64,000 nt of DNA from Rhynchosporium graminicola (GCA_900074885.1 FJUW01000073.1:62001-126000); one strand, 5' to 3'. Shown: positions 24,199 to 37,261, counted from the stretch's first letter. Translations and numbers: made by a program. Notes: a model not told the origin generated them from the sequence alone.

Positions 24199-25336
24199 TT
24201 ACTCCTCTCTTTAAACTAATTCCTCTCTAAAAATTATTCCGTAGCTATTATCTCGAAGTAAAGGCCTACTCGGCCTTATTATATTCGAAGTCCTTATAAT
24301 ACTTACGCGAACTACTACTTTTTCCTTCGTATTATCTTACTCTATATAAGACTTAGAGGATACTAATAATAATCGATTATATAAGGCTTAGTAGTAGTAT
24401 TAGCTTATCTAATACTTACTAGAGCTATATCTTACGTATTTTCCTATATCCCTCTATATTTAATGTTTCTTATAGGAGGCGAATACTACTTTTATAGCTA
24501 CTATATAACTAGTTTCCTAGTCTATTATATTATCCTTTTTATAAGTAGTCTTACTACCCGAACTATTACTATTACTATTTATATCTATTAAGCTGAATTA
24601 ATTCTCTAAAGATAAGAGTAATTATAAGAAATCTTCGTAATTTATCAATAGAACTATCTTCTTATTAACTTATTATCTAGTATATTTATTTAAACTACTT
24701 ACTAAAGTAGTTATCTTTATATTATCTAGCTAAGAATCTGCTTTAGCTTAGAAGAGCGCTCGTTCGAATTAATATAAGTATATTACTACTATTATTATTC
24801 CTTATTATAACTTAATTAACTTTTATCTTACTTTCTTAACTTTATTTAGATTATTATAAATCTTACTAAAGTAATAAACTAACTCGAGGGGGTTTTAGTT
24901 TCTATTTATTTCTACTTTTTATATATAAGGAAGTATTAGCTCTTAAACTTTCGGAGAGAGAGAAGTATAAATATAAAAGATCTAGGCCTCTCTATTACTA
25001 ATTATACTCCCATCGATCCTAAGCTTTAATTCTATTGCTATTAACTATATAGCTTACTCCTTCGATCGACTAGAGAACCTTTTAGATAGAAAAAGGACTT
25101 AATATATCTTTCCTATTATTACTATTAGTATTACTACTTCTAGTTATATTTAGAGATCCTCTACTTACTTTTAGAGAACCTCTATAATCGATAATAACTA
25201 GGTTTCGTATTAAGTAACTAACTTAGCTTATTAAATATATTATAAATCTATTTAAAAAGTTTTAATCGATTTTAAGACTTTTAATATTAATTCTTTATTT
25301 CACTTTACTTTACCTTATTTTATAAGCTAATTCTAA

Positions 25337-25533
25337 TATTACAAGGCGAATATAAAGTATATATATGATATAAATAATATCTTTAATTAATAGGAAGAAT
25401 AAGCTGAAGAGTAGAGGAGAATTTTTACTTAATAGGAAAGAAGAAGATATAGTACTACTGCTACTAGTGCCTTAGTAGTCTTAGTCAGCTAGATGCTCAG
25501 TATCGAGTCTCGTCCTAAGTGTAACCTGTTATA
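25337..25533 (-). repeat. 5' LTR of F1 (197 bp)
   Basis: Left edge TATTACAAGGCGAAT, right edge AACCTGTTATA. The adjoining interior TTAGAATTAGCT (minus strand) also follows the 5' LTR of F2 and, slightly changed, that of Gypsy A, so it is a shared primer-binding or leader motif. Confidence 0.88.
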
Positions 25534-28500
25534 GCTTTATATTATACTTATTATAAGCTCTAGGATTAATATATAATCGCCTTACTGTACTATATCTTAT
25601 TATATATATCTACCGATAGAGTAGCTTCCGAGGTCTAAAGCCTAATGGAATTAAGCTAATCTCTAGAAGCGTTATTAATTCCTTTTACCTTTAGATTCTA
25701 ACTCTCTTAAGTATCGCGAGCTTCTGCGAAATAAACTAAAGGATTAAGGAGATCTTCTAATCTTCTTCTATTAAACTTAATCTCTAAAGAGACTTCTTTA
25801 GGGATATTTTCTAAAATACTATTAAAGAGCTTAGCTTAAATAAGTTAATTTCAGTTTCCTAAATAAAATCGCAGATTATTTAAATCCCCTTTTTAGTAAT
25901 TATAATTCTTTCCTCTAAAGAAGAGATATAGAATTCGTCTTTATTAAAATATATATTCCGCGTAATAATAATCCTCTAGAGTATAGGAGCTTAGATCTTA
26001 TAGATATTAGAAGCTATATAGTCTACTAAATACTTATTATAAGCTCTCGCCGAAATTTTAAACGCTCGATTTTCTTATCCTTTTATCTTTTCCTTTATTA
26101 ATAAGTATGATTAATATCTATATATATATAGATTAATCTCTAATTTAGTCTGAAATTCGTAGTTAAGCGAGTAATAATAGCTAGAGTATAGAATCGGAAA
26201 TAGTTACGAAACTATCTATTATTCTCCTTAAGAGGTAATCTCTTATTATTCCCTCTTTTAGATAATCTATTAAATAGATAAGTAATATCTAAAGTATACT
26301 TAAGACTTAAAAAATTTAAGAGATTAGCTAATAGTTATATATAGATTACTTTAGCTATTACTTCTGATCCTACTCTTTTAATTCTTTTATTTAGCTTATA
26401 CGTATAAGCTAGTAAGAGCTCGATTTTAATTCCGAGCTTTAGATACTACTTCCAATAGTGTATAAATCCTTAAATTACTATAATTGCCTTCTTCTGATTA
26501 TATTTAAATCTGCAGATAGTAAAGCTAAATTACCTTTTTACCTTAGCTTTAAAAGCTTCGAGATACTTAAAGATTTTATTATATTGCTTAGTTCCTAAAG
26601 TAAAAGTAATAATTAGTCTATTCTACTCGCACTTAATCAGAAGTAATTATAATCTCCTCTAATATATTATAAAGTCGAATAGATTCTATATTATCCTCTA
26701 AAATAGATTAGGGGATTTCCTTTCTAGTAGCTATCTGGAGATCCTTTATAAAGTATATATAACTATATAATACTTATATTTATACTCTCCTACTCCTTTA
26801 GTTATTACTCCTTAGGCGTAGCTTATAAGCTTCCTTAGAGTATCTGATATAAGATAACTAGGTCTTAGATACTATATCTTCTTAGAATCCTTTCTATTAA
26901 TTACTTTTTAAGCTAATTTTATAATAGATCTCTTAATAGATAGATCTAGAGATAAGTACATTTATATAAAGTAGATTATAATACTTACTATACTCAAAGA
27001 AAGGAGTTATTTTAAAAGTAAATAGTTTAAATAAGCTTTATATTTAAAGAATATAAGATTCTATTTTCATTTCAGCTTTCGAATAACTAAGTAAGAAATC
27101 TATAGGATTCCTTCTTCTTTTTAGCGTAAGATATGATCTAATCTATAATACTAAATCTCTAAGTCTAATAATTGAGCTTCTAAGATAATATTAATATAGA
27201 AACTATTTATTATTATAATATTATAGAGCTTAAAGCTAGAATGCTTTCTATCTAGTCCTAAGAGAACCCTTTTATTAGCCGGGTTCGATAATTACTAATA
27301 GGCATTTAAGAGGTTCTACTCTCTATATAACTCTTAATTTCTAACTTAATAAAAGATCTTTAACTAAGAGATTATAATTATTAACTGAGGAAACAGCTTT
27401 ATAATTATTAAAGAGAGCAGATTAAGAAAGAGAATAAGCTCTACTCTTAGCTGAATAGATCCTTAGTAATTCTATAAGCTTCTAATTATTATCTAAGAAG
27501 AGTATTGTAACTATATTTTAATAAGAAGATAAAAAGTTACTTAGAAGATTAGTTGATCTATTCTAAAGCTAGTATAGAAGTCTTTCTATTTACTAGAGAT
27601 AAAATATTAGTGTATTACTAAAGCTACTTCAGGATCCTAAGCTTTAATTCTAATTAGATTACTATTTTTACTAGTAGTATAGACTTATCTATATATAATA
27701 AGCTATAATTTAGTATACTTTATAAGCTTCTAGAGATAAGTTTTATCTTTTAAGTATAGATTAGAGTACTTAATACGTTCTGATCTACTAGTAGTAGCTT
27801 AAGATAAGCTAATATTAGTACTAACTCGATATCTAAGCGTTAAGAAAACGCCTTAACCTTTTCTTATATCGCTTTAAAACTCCTAATATATATAATTAAC
27901 TTAACTTATATAGAATTCCTTAGCGAGCTCCTTAAAAGTATATAACGAGAGTCTTCTATATAGCTTAGCTCTTTAATACTTAATTAGAAGGTTATTTACT
28001 TAGAAGTAATCGAAAGATTTAATAATATTTAGGAAGTTTATAATTCTAAGAATTCTTTTAATACTTAAGATCTTATAAAGTATATAATCTCTAATTAGAG
28101 ATTGAAGTTTAGTAATCTAAGCTTAAGAGTTTAAATTACTATCTTTTCCTTTACTTTTAGCGGATACTCCTATAGTAAGATAAAGCTTATAAGCTTTCTA
28201 TATATTAGATTAAATAATTATATCAGTTTAATAAAGCTCTTAGAAAGTATTATAAGTTTACTCTCTTTTCAGCTAGTAATCTCTTAATCGCTAGAGCTAA
28301 GTAAGTTAGTAATGCAATCTTCTCTACTTATATATAGATTTTAGTATAAGTAATAGCCTTTTAGCTATTAGTAGCGAGATCAAGTATAAATTACTTATTT
28401 TCGATCTTTACTTTAGCTTTCCGAGATATTATAGTAATTTTAATAAGTTTTTTAAGTTTAGCTAGAATAAAGTATACTAGAGTTAGATTAAGTACCTAAC

Positions 28501-28919
28501 TCGTGATTCGAGTACTTCTAGTTAGCTTAGAGATCTAGTCTTTAGCTTATTAAACTAATTTAAGCTCTTAAGCTTTTATTTCTATATTAAAGTCTACTTT
28601 AGAGCTTCGATTCTTACTATCTGCGATCTCTTATAGCTATTATAATCAGATCCAAAGAAGCTTAGCTAAGGAGCCTTAGTCTAGTAGATCTAAGTCTATA
28701 TATTACTATACTCCGATTATTTTAGCTATAAAATAAAAATAAGAGATCTAATCTAGCTATTACTCTAGCTTCTTATAAACTATCTTATTACTTAGATTAA
28801 GTGAATCGTTAGAAAGATTATGAAAAGATATTATTTAAGTAGTTGAAAAGCTAATATAAGCTTTATAGAATATTAATTAATATATTATAAAAGGACTGAG
28901 TAAGTAACTTAAGTGATCG

Positions 28920-29690
28920 AAACCTAGAATAAAGCCTTACTTCTATATATATAATAGGTAGCTGTAAAAGCGATATATCAATATATAGCTCTTAACTATA
29001 GTATAAAAGTAAGGTAGGCTTTATTAGTAGTAAAAGATCATTTAAGGTGTTCGAAGATAGAGAATTAAAGTAGTCTCTAAATGTTAGTTATAGAGAACGT
29101 TATCTCTTCAGAAGAAAGAGAGAAAGCTTACTTTAAATATATGAGGAGATTATATGAGTATATACTAAGCTATGCAAGTGATCGGATATAACGTGACTAT
29201 ATATAATAAGTTAAAGTGTACGATAGACGTTATACTAGTAAGAGTTAGCGAGGAAAGGTTTCCCCTTTCTACCCTGAAGCTATTTATATACTACCTAACT
29301 AACTAAGTAGCTCGGTCATATGATAACTAATCGAAGTGATAGCTGTACTTACTCCTTAATATTAGGTACTAATATACTATCAGAACGTATATATTACTTA
29401 TTTAACTTGATCGAGTAGTTATACTATTCTAACTGAGAATTATTCTCTAATAGATAGAATATACTAGAGAATAGCTATACTATCGATAATAGTTTACTAC
29501 TTCATGATAGTTATCTATATATATAGCGCTCTACCCTAGGCTGGGTAGGGGAGATTCGAATCTCCACTGTCGGTTCTTTGCATCCCCATATCATATCCGG
29601 GCATTTGGGGGTAGAATTGGTTGCCGTATTGAGGAGGAGCATGAACTTGGCTGTGGTTTGATCCGGGCCTTTGACGGTTATATACCTATT
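28920..29690. other. Lightly RIPed spacer with a tRNA-like patch
   Basis: This stretch keeps many CA and TG dinucleotides compared with both neighbours, most clearly at 29530-29690. It may hold the leader or 5' LTR of Copia D (no partner found). At about 29530-29575 there is a stem CTACCC/GGGTAG and a second stem around ATTCGAAT that recalls a tRNA T-arm, but arm lengths do not fit a functional tRNA. No coding frame was recognised. Confidence 0.35.
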
Positions 29691-30364
29691 TAATTAGCGA
29701 GGTCTATAACTTAGTTCCCTCTATATATCTAAATACCCGTAAGATTACTAAATAATATCTACTTATTATTCCTAGAAAGGACTTATATCAGATATGAAAT
29801 AGTATCATTATAATTATTACTCCTGCTAATACTCTTATTCGAAGCAGATAAAATCCTAAGATTTCTCTATTCATAACTAGTACTTAGCTATAGATTTTAA
29901 GGATATTCTGCTTAAAATTAAGAGTATAATAGGATTCTAATATTTATTAACTACTTAGAGAAAAACTCTATATCTATATTATATTACTATAATATAGATA
30001 CCCGCGGAGTAACTATACTATTTATATAAAAGATATATCGTTTCAGATATACCCTTAAGTCGATCATATCTAATCGAGGAGCTTAGTTCATCTTATTCTT
30101 CTAGTAAAAGTTTTACTATAAGTAAAGTTAAGATTAAGCTCTTTATCTTCTTCTACTAATAAACTAATAGTTAACCGTAAATTATAAAATAATATATTAA
30201 TTAATACCTTAGACCTTTTATTAACTATTACTAAAGTAACTAGGGCGAACTACTACTAATAATAGACTGCGCTTAAGTAATTTTACTTCATAACTCTATC
30301 GAGATAGTAATATATACTTTTAAATATAGTATACTACTACGGAATAGCTAGCATTAGAAGTAAC
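29690..30364 (+). mobile_element. Gypsy B3 fragment: integrase, 5'-truncated
   Basis: The stretch is homologous, on the plus strand, to the minus-strand integrase part of Gypsy B (about 15885-16530). It lacks everything upstream. Gypsy E was inserted at 30365, duplicating GTAAC, and the fragment resumes at 45508. Confidence 0.85.
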
Positions 30365-30857
30365 TGTCACGAACCAGCATAGTTCTTAGCACTAAAACCG
30401 TCCTGGCACCAGAATACTAATAGTACTACCTAGTAGTGAGTACTAGATGGGTTTTAGTACCTATAGAGAGTTAGTACTATTGAAAGGAGGGTACTAATAC
30501 GGTTATAGTATAAATAGCGAGTAGTACTATACGCCTACTTATATTATAGTAATAATAGTATTATAGCTATAAGTGATCCAGGATCACGTAATATACTAGA
30601 CTACTAGACGGTCTTACGGGCTTATACACTCTGCAAGATATCTTATATAGCTAGCCTAAGGGAACGAAGGTTCTATATAAAACTAGCACTTCTGCTATTA
30701 CATAAGAGCTTCGTGCTTAAATTCATATAGTAATTAATACCTACTTATAATATCTTAATTCTAATTAAGAACTAAACTTCTTATTTACTTTACTTTATAG
30801 CTAATACTAACTGATAAGCTTATATACCGCGTACTAGTTAGAACTAGGAACGTTATA
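30365..30857 (+). repeat. 5' LTR of Gypsy E (493 bp)
   Basis: Starts TGTCACGAACCAGC and ends GAACGTTATA. The interior just after it (30858-30878) is a hairpin with 9-base arms, CTTCAAGTA and TACTTGAAG, separated by CTT, in the place of the primer-binding site. Confidence 0.95.
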
Positions 30858-30878
30858 CTTCAAGTACTTTACTTGAAG

Positions 30879-32550
30879 TATTATTAGTAAGAACGAAATA
30901 GCTACTAAGGAAGGATCTATCGTAAGAGAAAGTTCCTAGACTAATAAGCCGGATAAGGTTAATAAGATTAATAAAAGTATACTCTTATATATAAACTTAC
31001 TAAATACTTACTATAGAAACCGGAATAACCTAGGATAGTTCATCCTTTAGTACTAAATATACCTCGCTTTCAATAGAGATAAGTTCGAAGCGGATTCCCT
31101 TAAAGTACTAGATTACTTTATTCTTCCGCGATACTATAGCTTACTAGATCGAACTAGCTTTAACTAATTACTTAGTTAGTTATTACTTAACTAGGGCTTA
31201 TTTTACTATTATAACTAAGAAAAGTCGAGTTATGTTTCGAACTATCGTAAGCTTTACTACTACTATTAAAGGAGTCTTTAGAGACCCTAATAAGAAGGAG
31301 TAAGATAAAAAACACCTGCTCGGAATTCGATAGTAAGGATCTATTTATAAATATACTACTAAGTTCTACTACTACTCTGTATAGTTAGACTAGACTAATA
31401 ATAGATTAAGGGCCTAATACTACTAAGGCCTTAAGGACTATATTAAGAATAAGCTTTCTAGGACTAATAAACTAGATAAGCTAAAGGACTTAATTAAATT
31501 ATCTACTACTATTAATAAACGAATCTAAGAATAAGTAAAGGAAAAAGGAGGATACTTTATACTTACTTACCTCCGGAAGCCCTAATTTCTATAATAATAT
31601 AATAAGTATTAGGGAAATTTCTAGCTTTAACCGAATAATAAATATAACTATTATAATCTGATAGAATTAGATAAAGTAAAGAGAAGATCTAAGAGCTAAG
31701 CTAAGAAAGATAAATATTAAGATAAGAGTCTTTACTATACGTATAATAAGCCGGGATACCTCGTATATGATTATTCTTAGAAGAAGAAATAAGGAGAGAA
31801 ACCCTAGAATAAACCTAAGAGAGAATTCGAACTAGTAGAAAGGAAGCTAGATTATTAAGACTCTTGTAGCGCAGAATCGAGTTCGCAGGACTTTATAACT
31901 TATAAATCTAATAAAGGATTTAAAAAGAACTTAATTAAACTTCTAGATAAAAACTAAGAAAGCTAGAGTATTATAAATAAGAGAAACTATTTATATAATA
32001 ACCTTCTATATAATAACGAGAACTGGACCCTTCGAAATAATGATAATAGAAAAAGAATATAAGCTTATAATAAAACTATGTCCGATTTTATAGAGTATTA
32101 TCGAACTTATAATATACTTAACTCGGGTATAGACTATATTATTACCTACTGCGATACTACTACTATTATATTCTAAGTAAATGTAAGGGATATTAAGGAA
32201 TAACTAGATTGTTATATAGCTAACCTCGAAGGAGAACCGGAACTAAAAGAATTTAAATAACTAGATTAGTTCCTTCGAATAAAAGATACTTAAGCTATTA
32301 CTAAGGAAATAGAAGAGGAATACTATTAGTAAAGAAGATAATACCTATTAGAACTAGCTACTTATCAGAGAATAGTACTAGATCTAATCTAAAGCTAGGC
32401 TAATCTTTACTATTATATATTATATACCCTAATTACTTATAAACCTAGCCTTAGGATCTAGTTAGATAAAATAATAGGGAGAATTATTAAAGAAGCATAT
32501 GATTACTCTATAACTGAACTATTATACCTAGAGCTTATAGCTACTAGAGA
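30879..32550 (+). pseudogene. Gypsy E gag
   Basis: RIP-broken Gag frame. A zinc-knuckle relic is visible at about 31733-31777 (YNKPGYLVYDYS, from C-x2-C-x4-H-x4-C after Cys-to-Tyr changes), followed by a Lys/Glu-rich stretch. The frame then leads into protease. The amino-terminal capsid part is strongly degraded and not aligned to a family in detail. Confidence 0.65.
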
Positions 32551-32559
32551 GTTCGATTA

Positions 32560-32939
32560 GTTAATCTTACTAGTTATAGTAGATAATATTAAGATAAAAG
32601 TACTTATCGATTCAGGAGCTATAAGATACTTTATAAACTAAGCCTTTATCGAGAAATAGAATATTCCTACTGCTATTAACCTGAAACTATATTACCTTAT
32701 CTTAGTAGATAGAAAAAGCACCGGATTAGATAGATAAGTCTATAAAAGGATTAGAGGAATAAAGATAGTTATTAATAAATATAAAGAAATACTTTATTAA
32801 TATTTACTTACTAGATAATATAATATCGTTTTTAGGAATATTATAGCTATATAATTATAATCTTAGTATAAACTAAGTAACTAAGAAGATCACGTTTAGT
32901 AATTATAAATATAAACGCAGTTAACTAGCTAGTAAATAA
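32560..32939 (+). pseudogene. Gypsy E protease, cut by F2
   Basis: The retropepsin signature VLIDSGAIRYFIN lies near 32600, with the catalytic Asp of the DSG triplet kept. The frame runs to the F2 insertion and continues after 34475 into reverse transcriptase. Confidence 0.8.
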
Positions 32940-33133
32940 TGTGACGGGTTGCACCCGGGATGGATACTCGACGCTTAGCATCTCGCTGACCGCTACTGCT
33001 AAGGCACTAGTAGCAGTAGCACTATATCCTCTCCTTTTCTATTAAGGTAGAATTCTCCTCCGTTCTTTAGCTAATTCTTCCTATTAATTAAAGATACTAT
33101 TTATACTATATACTTTGCACTCGCCTTATAATA
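32940..33133 (+). repeat. 5' LTR of F2 (194 bp)
   Basis: Begins TGTGACGGGTTGCACCCGG and ends CGCCTTATAATA. The start resembles the Gypsy A LTR (TGTGACGGGTTACACCC), as does the end (CCGCCC...), so F and A share their LTR termini. Confidence 0.94.
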
Positions 33134-33579
33134 TTAGAATTAGCTCGCAAAACAAGGTAAAGCAAAATAAAGCAAAGGATTAATATCAAGAGTCTCTTAA
33201 CCGATTAAAATTTTCAAATAGATTTATAATATACTTAATAAGCCGAATCAGCTACCTAACGCGAAGCCTAGCTACTATCGATTATAGAGGTTCTCTAAAA
33301 GTAAGTAGAGGATCTCTAAACACGACTATAAATACTAGTAGTAATAGTAGGAAAGATATATTAAGTCCTCTCTCCCCTTAATAAGTTCTCCGGTCGATCG
33401 AAGGAGTAGGACGTATAGTTAATAGTAATAGAATCGAACCTTAGGATTCATAGGAGTGCGATTAGTAACAGAGAGGCTTAGACCTTTTTTATTTATACTT
33501 CCCTCTCTCCTAAGGTTTAAGGGTTAGTACTTCCCTATATATAAAAAGTAGAAACGAATAGGAACTAGGACCCCCTCGA

Positions 33580-34262
33580 GTTAGTCCGCTACCTTAGTAA
33601 GATCTATAACGATCTGAATAAGGTTAAGAAAGTAAGATAAAAGTTAATTAGGTTTTAATAAGGAATAATAATAGTAGTAGTATACCTATTATAATTCGAA
33701 CGAGCGCTCTTCTAGGCCGGAGCGGACTCTTAGCTAGATGATACGAAGATAACTACCTTAGTAAGTAGTTTAAATAAATATACTAGATAACAGGTCGATA
33801 AGCAGATAGTTCTGGTGACGACTTACGAAGATTTCTTACGATTACTACTATCTTTAGGGAATTAATTCGGCCTGATATATATAAATAGTAATAGTAATAG
33901 TAATAGTAATAGTTCGGGCAGTAGGACTACCTATGAAAAGGATAATATAATAGACTTGGAAACCGGTTATATAGTAGCTGCAAAGGCAGTACTAGCCTCC
34001 CGCAAGAAACGTTAGGAATAGAGAGATATAGGAAAATACGTAAAGTATAGCTCTAGTAAGTATTAGATAAGCTAATACTACTACTAAGCCTTATATAGTC
34101 GATTATTATTAGTATCCTCTAATTCTTCTGCGGAGCAGGATAATACGAAGGGAAAGGCAGTAGTTCGCGTAAATACTATAAGGATATCGAGTATAGTAAG
34201 GCCGAGTAAGCCTTTGCTTCGAGATAATAGCTACGGAACAATTTTTAGAGGAGGATTAGTTT
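33580..34262 (+). pseudogene. F2 gag-like gene
   Basis: One plus-strand frame of about 225 codons, broken only by TAG/TAA. It reads LELVRYLSKIYNDLNKVKKV, later DDTKITTLVSSLNKYTR and VTTYEDFLRLLLSLG, typical of the capsid of Ty3/Gypsy Gag. A run of Asn-Ser pairs (AATAGT repeated near 33885) and a basic tail follow. The frame reaches the polypurine tract, so there is no space for pol. Before RIP it may have supplied Gag alone and used the enzymes of an autonomous partner. Confidence 0.7.
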
Positions 34263-34276
34263 AAAGAGGGGGGTAA

Positions 34277-34470
34277 TATAACAGGTTATACCCGGGATAA
34301 ATACTTAACGCTTAGTATCTCGCTAACTGCTACTGCTAAGGCACTAGTAGTAGTAGTACCGTATCCTCTCCTTTTCTATTAAGGAAGAATTCTCCTCCGC
34401 TCTTTAGCTAATTCTTCTTATTAACTAAGTATACTATTTATACTATACACTTTGCACTCGCCCCGTAACA
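34277..34470 (+). repeat. 3' LTR of F2 (194 bp)
   Basis: Begins TATAACAGGTTATACCCGG (RIPed) and ends CGCCCCGTAACA, followed by the AATAA duplication. Confidence 0.94.
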
Positions 34471-34475
34471 AATAA

Positions 34476-37261
34476 GAAGCCAGCGCTGCCTCCTTAATAA
34501 TAATACTAAGGGACTCTAGCTAGTTAAGTCGAGTTCTTAGATAGTTAGAACCTAAGAATTATCCTAATTAGATAGATAATATTCGGGAATAGCTACTCGA
34601 ACTATATAAGAAGTTCTCGAAACTATTCGAGGATCCGTAGGATATAAGAGCTTTACTTAAGTATAAACCCTAGGATTATAAAATAAACTTTAAAGATAGA
34701 TTTATATCTATTATAAAGAAAATACGCTATTATAACTATAATACTATAAGAATACTTAAGGAATATTAGAAGTTAAGTATAAAGAAAAGATAGATTCGGA
34801 AGTCTAAATCACCTTATACTATTAATATACTAGTAGTTAAGAAGGCAGAAGATCCTAAGGGAAGATTATATAAATACTATTAGATAATTAATAATTGGAC
34901 TATAAGAGATATATATCTTTTACTAAATACATAGTACTTACGGGATAAGCTCGCTAGAGTAAAGATATATATTAAATTAGATTAATAGAATATATTTAAT
35001 TTGATCCGAATCAAGGGAGGATACAAATAGAAAACTACTTTCGTATTATCTTCAGAGCTATAGGAATATATAATAATACTATTCGGCTTAACTAATACCT
35101 TAGCTATATATTAAAAGCAGAATAATAATATTCTTAAGGACTTTGCAGGAAATTCGTTATATACTACCTAGATAATATCCTAGTATACTTAGAGACTATC
35201 GAGGTATACTGAGACTATATTACCTAAGTTATAGAAGTACTATATAAGGTATATTCTAGACTAAAGATATCGAAATATAAATTCTTAGTTACGTAAGTTA
35301 CTTTTCTAAGGTATATTATTTATCTAAGAGAGATAAGTATTAACCCAGAGAAAATCAGAGCTATAAAGGAATAAGAATCGCTAAAGAATATTAAGGATAT
35401 ATAATTATAACTAGGTTTCGCTAACTTTTATAAATAATTTATTAGAAACTATTCTAAAATTACTAAACTACTTATAAGCTTAATAAGGAAAAGCGTTCCT
35501 TTTACTTAGACTAGCTAATATAAGGAAGCTTTTTAAAGAATTATGAAAAAATTCATAAAAGAACTAATCTTATATAGTTTCGACGAAGAAAAGGAAAGTA
35601 TAATAGAAATAGATACTTCTAATACTTATATTAGCGTAGTATATCTATAGTAAGATAATAAAGGATAATTACACTTAGTTGCTTAGTTTTCAGAAAAAAT
35701 ATCTCTAGCTAAATAGAACTATAATATCTATAAGAAAGAACTTATAGCGATTATTAAAGTCCTTAAATACTAGAAAATATACTTATAAGGAGCTAAGTTC
35801 CTAGTTATTATCTATATTAACTATATAAATCTTCGAACCTTTATAACTACTAAGATCTTAGATAATTATTAATCAGCTTAATAGTCCAAGGAACTTGCCT
35901 CTTTTAACTTAGTTATTAAATATATATAAGGAAAAGATAATATATAAGCGGATACTCTAAGTAGACTATTAAGTTATAAAGATAATAAGATCTATAATAA
36001 GACTATTTTACTTAGATAGCTAGATAATAGAGATATAGTTACTAACGTTCGAGAAGCTACTGCGATTAAGTAAGAAATTAAGGGACCTTAGTATAATACC
36101 TTAAAAGAAGCTTAGAAGAAAGATAGATTATCTCTAGATATAACTAAGGAACTTATTAATAATAATATAATTAAAAATAGTATTATATGAGTTAATAGGA
36201 AAATTTAGCTTCTATTAAGCTTAGTGAAAGTATATATTAAAGAATAATACGAGCTTCCTATGTATAAATACTAAAGGATACGAAGAATATATCTAAGGAT
36301 TTTAAGAAATTACTAGTTAGAAGGACTCTGCTAAGTAGTTAAAGAAGTATTAGCTAACTATAATACTTATATTAGAAATAAGTCTTCTTAATATGCACCT
36401 TATAAGTAGATAATTATAGTACTAACACTACTAACTTCTTAGAAATTAATATTATAGGACTTTATAGGGCTACTACTACTATCGGAGGACCTAGTTATAG
36501 GAGTTAGCTATAATATAATACTTATTATTATAGAAAGACTTATTAAGTATATAATCTTAGTATTAGTCTTATCTACTCTTATAGCCGAATACCTAGTATA
36601 AGTATACTTTAAGGAGGTAATCTCTAAGTATAGAGTACCTAAAGAAATTATATCGGATTAAGATAAGTTATTTATATTAAAATTCTAGAATATTTTAATA
36701 AGGTTCCTAGGGACTAAACGGAAACTATTAATAGCTTTCTATCCTTAGACTAATAGAGGAAATAAAAGAATAAACTAAGTAGTTAAAGTATATATATATT
36801 ACTATAATAACTATTAATAAAATAATTAGATAGAACTACTACTACTAGTAGAGTTTATATATAATAGCTTAACTACGGAAATAATAAAAGTTATATTATT
36901 CTTCGCGAATTATAGTTATAAACTTATCGCTTATAGAGAATATAACTTAATAGTTAAGAATAATAATATAGCTCGTATCTAGGTCCGGAATATCTAGGAC
37001 TTCTATAAGGAACTTATAGAAGAACTCTAGTTTATAGTAGAGAAGAATACGTATTACTATAATAAGAACTATAGTTAAGAGCTAACGCTATAAGAGCAGG
37101 ATAGGGTTTACTTTCTATAGAAAAATATTAATATATAAAGACTAAGTAATAAGCTAGATTATAAGAAACTTAGATTATTCAAAATCAATCGAGTTAAAGG
37201 GCTTTTGAATTACGAACTCTAGCTACTAACTATAATAAAGAAGATATTTCTGATATTCTAT
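34476..37261 (+). pseudogene. Gypsy E pol (RT, RNase H, integrase)
   Basis: Reverse transcriptase begins near 34540, with KGGYKWKTTFV around 35015 and YLDNILVYLE near 35165 as the relic of YLDD. RNase H covers about 35560-35960 (IIEIDTSNTYISVV, KQNYNIYKKELIAIIK, YIQGKDNIQADTLSRL). Integrase covers about 36200-37200: the zinc-binding part is degraded, then LQDFIGLLLL, EIISDQDKLF (second catalytic Asp kept) and FYPQTNRGNKRINQ. The gene is cut at 37266 by Copia G and resumes at 43412 in the chromodomain. Confidence 0.9.

Larger units (their letters stand above)
24002..25533 (-). mobile_element. F1, gag-only non-autonomous Gypsy-like element
   Basis: Two 197-bp LTRs (24002-24198 and 25337-25533) enclose about 1.1 kb. 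On the minus strand the interior holds one gag-like frame (ITTLVSSLNKYTR and related stretches about 24760-24640) and no pol. A purine tract read on the minus strand as AAAGAGAGGAGTAA touches the left LTR, which is therefore the 3' LTR. It is the same element as F2 at 32940-34470. Clean target duplications were not found (attat on the left, gcttt on the right). Confidence 0.88.
22300..28920 (-). mobile_element. Copia D gag-pol, degenerate, split by F1
   Basis: Minus-strand Copia polyprotein. Gag lies about 28850-27400 (AKLLWI, KVDFNIEIKAQELKL). Integrase and the connection region lie about 27000-25540 (RAYNKYLVDYIASNIYKIWA with a stop read as Trp). The reverse transcriptase has an open stretch at 23427-23672 (IALTIYFDLEIKNFKIIN, PGKVLKVDRALY) and then YIDN for the YVDD box. 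RNase H ends near 22330 (KGLFIVTYLLNNNILADN). F1 is inserted at 24002-25533. I could not find matching LTRs at its two ends, so the true borders are unknown. RIP stops are abundant. Confidence 0.8.
32940..34470 (+). mobile_element. F2, gag-only non-autonomous Gypsy-like element
   Basis: Two 194-bp LTRs (32940-33133 and 34277-34470) with the duplication AATAA on both sides (32935-32939, 34471-34475). The interior is about 1.1 kb and ends in a purine tract AAAGAGGGGGGTAA at the 3' LTR. It encodes one gag-like protein and no protease, reverse transcriptase or integrase. F1 is a second copy. Because both copies lack pol at the same place, this looks like a real non-autonomous family and not two separate deletions. 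Confidence 0.94.

Noticed and set aside
24002..25533. Target-site duplication for F1
   Set aside because: The 5 bases on each side (attat and gcttt) do not match even when RIP changes are allowed.
29530..29600. Functional tRNA gene
   Set aside because: The anticodon arm has a 6- or 8-base loop and the T-arm is one base short with mismatches, so no valid cloverleaf forms on either strand.
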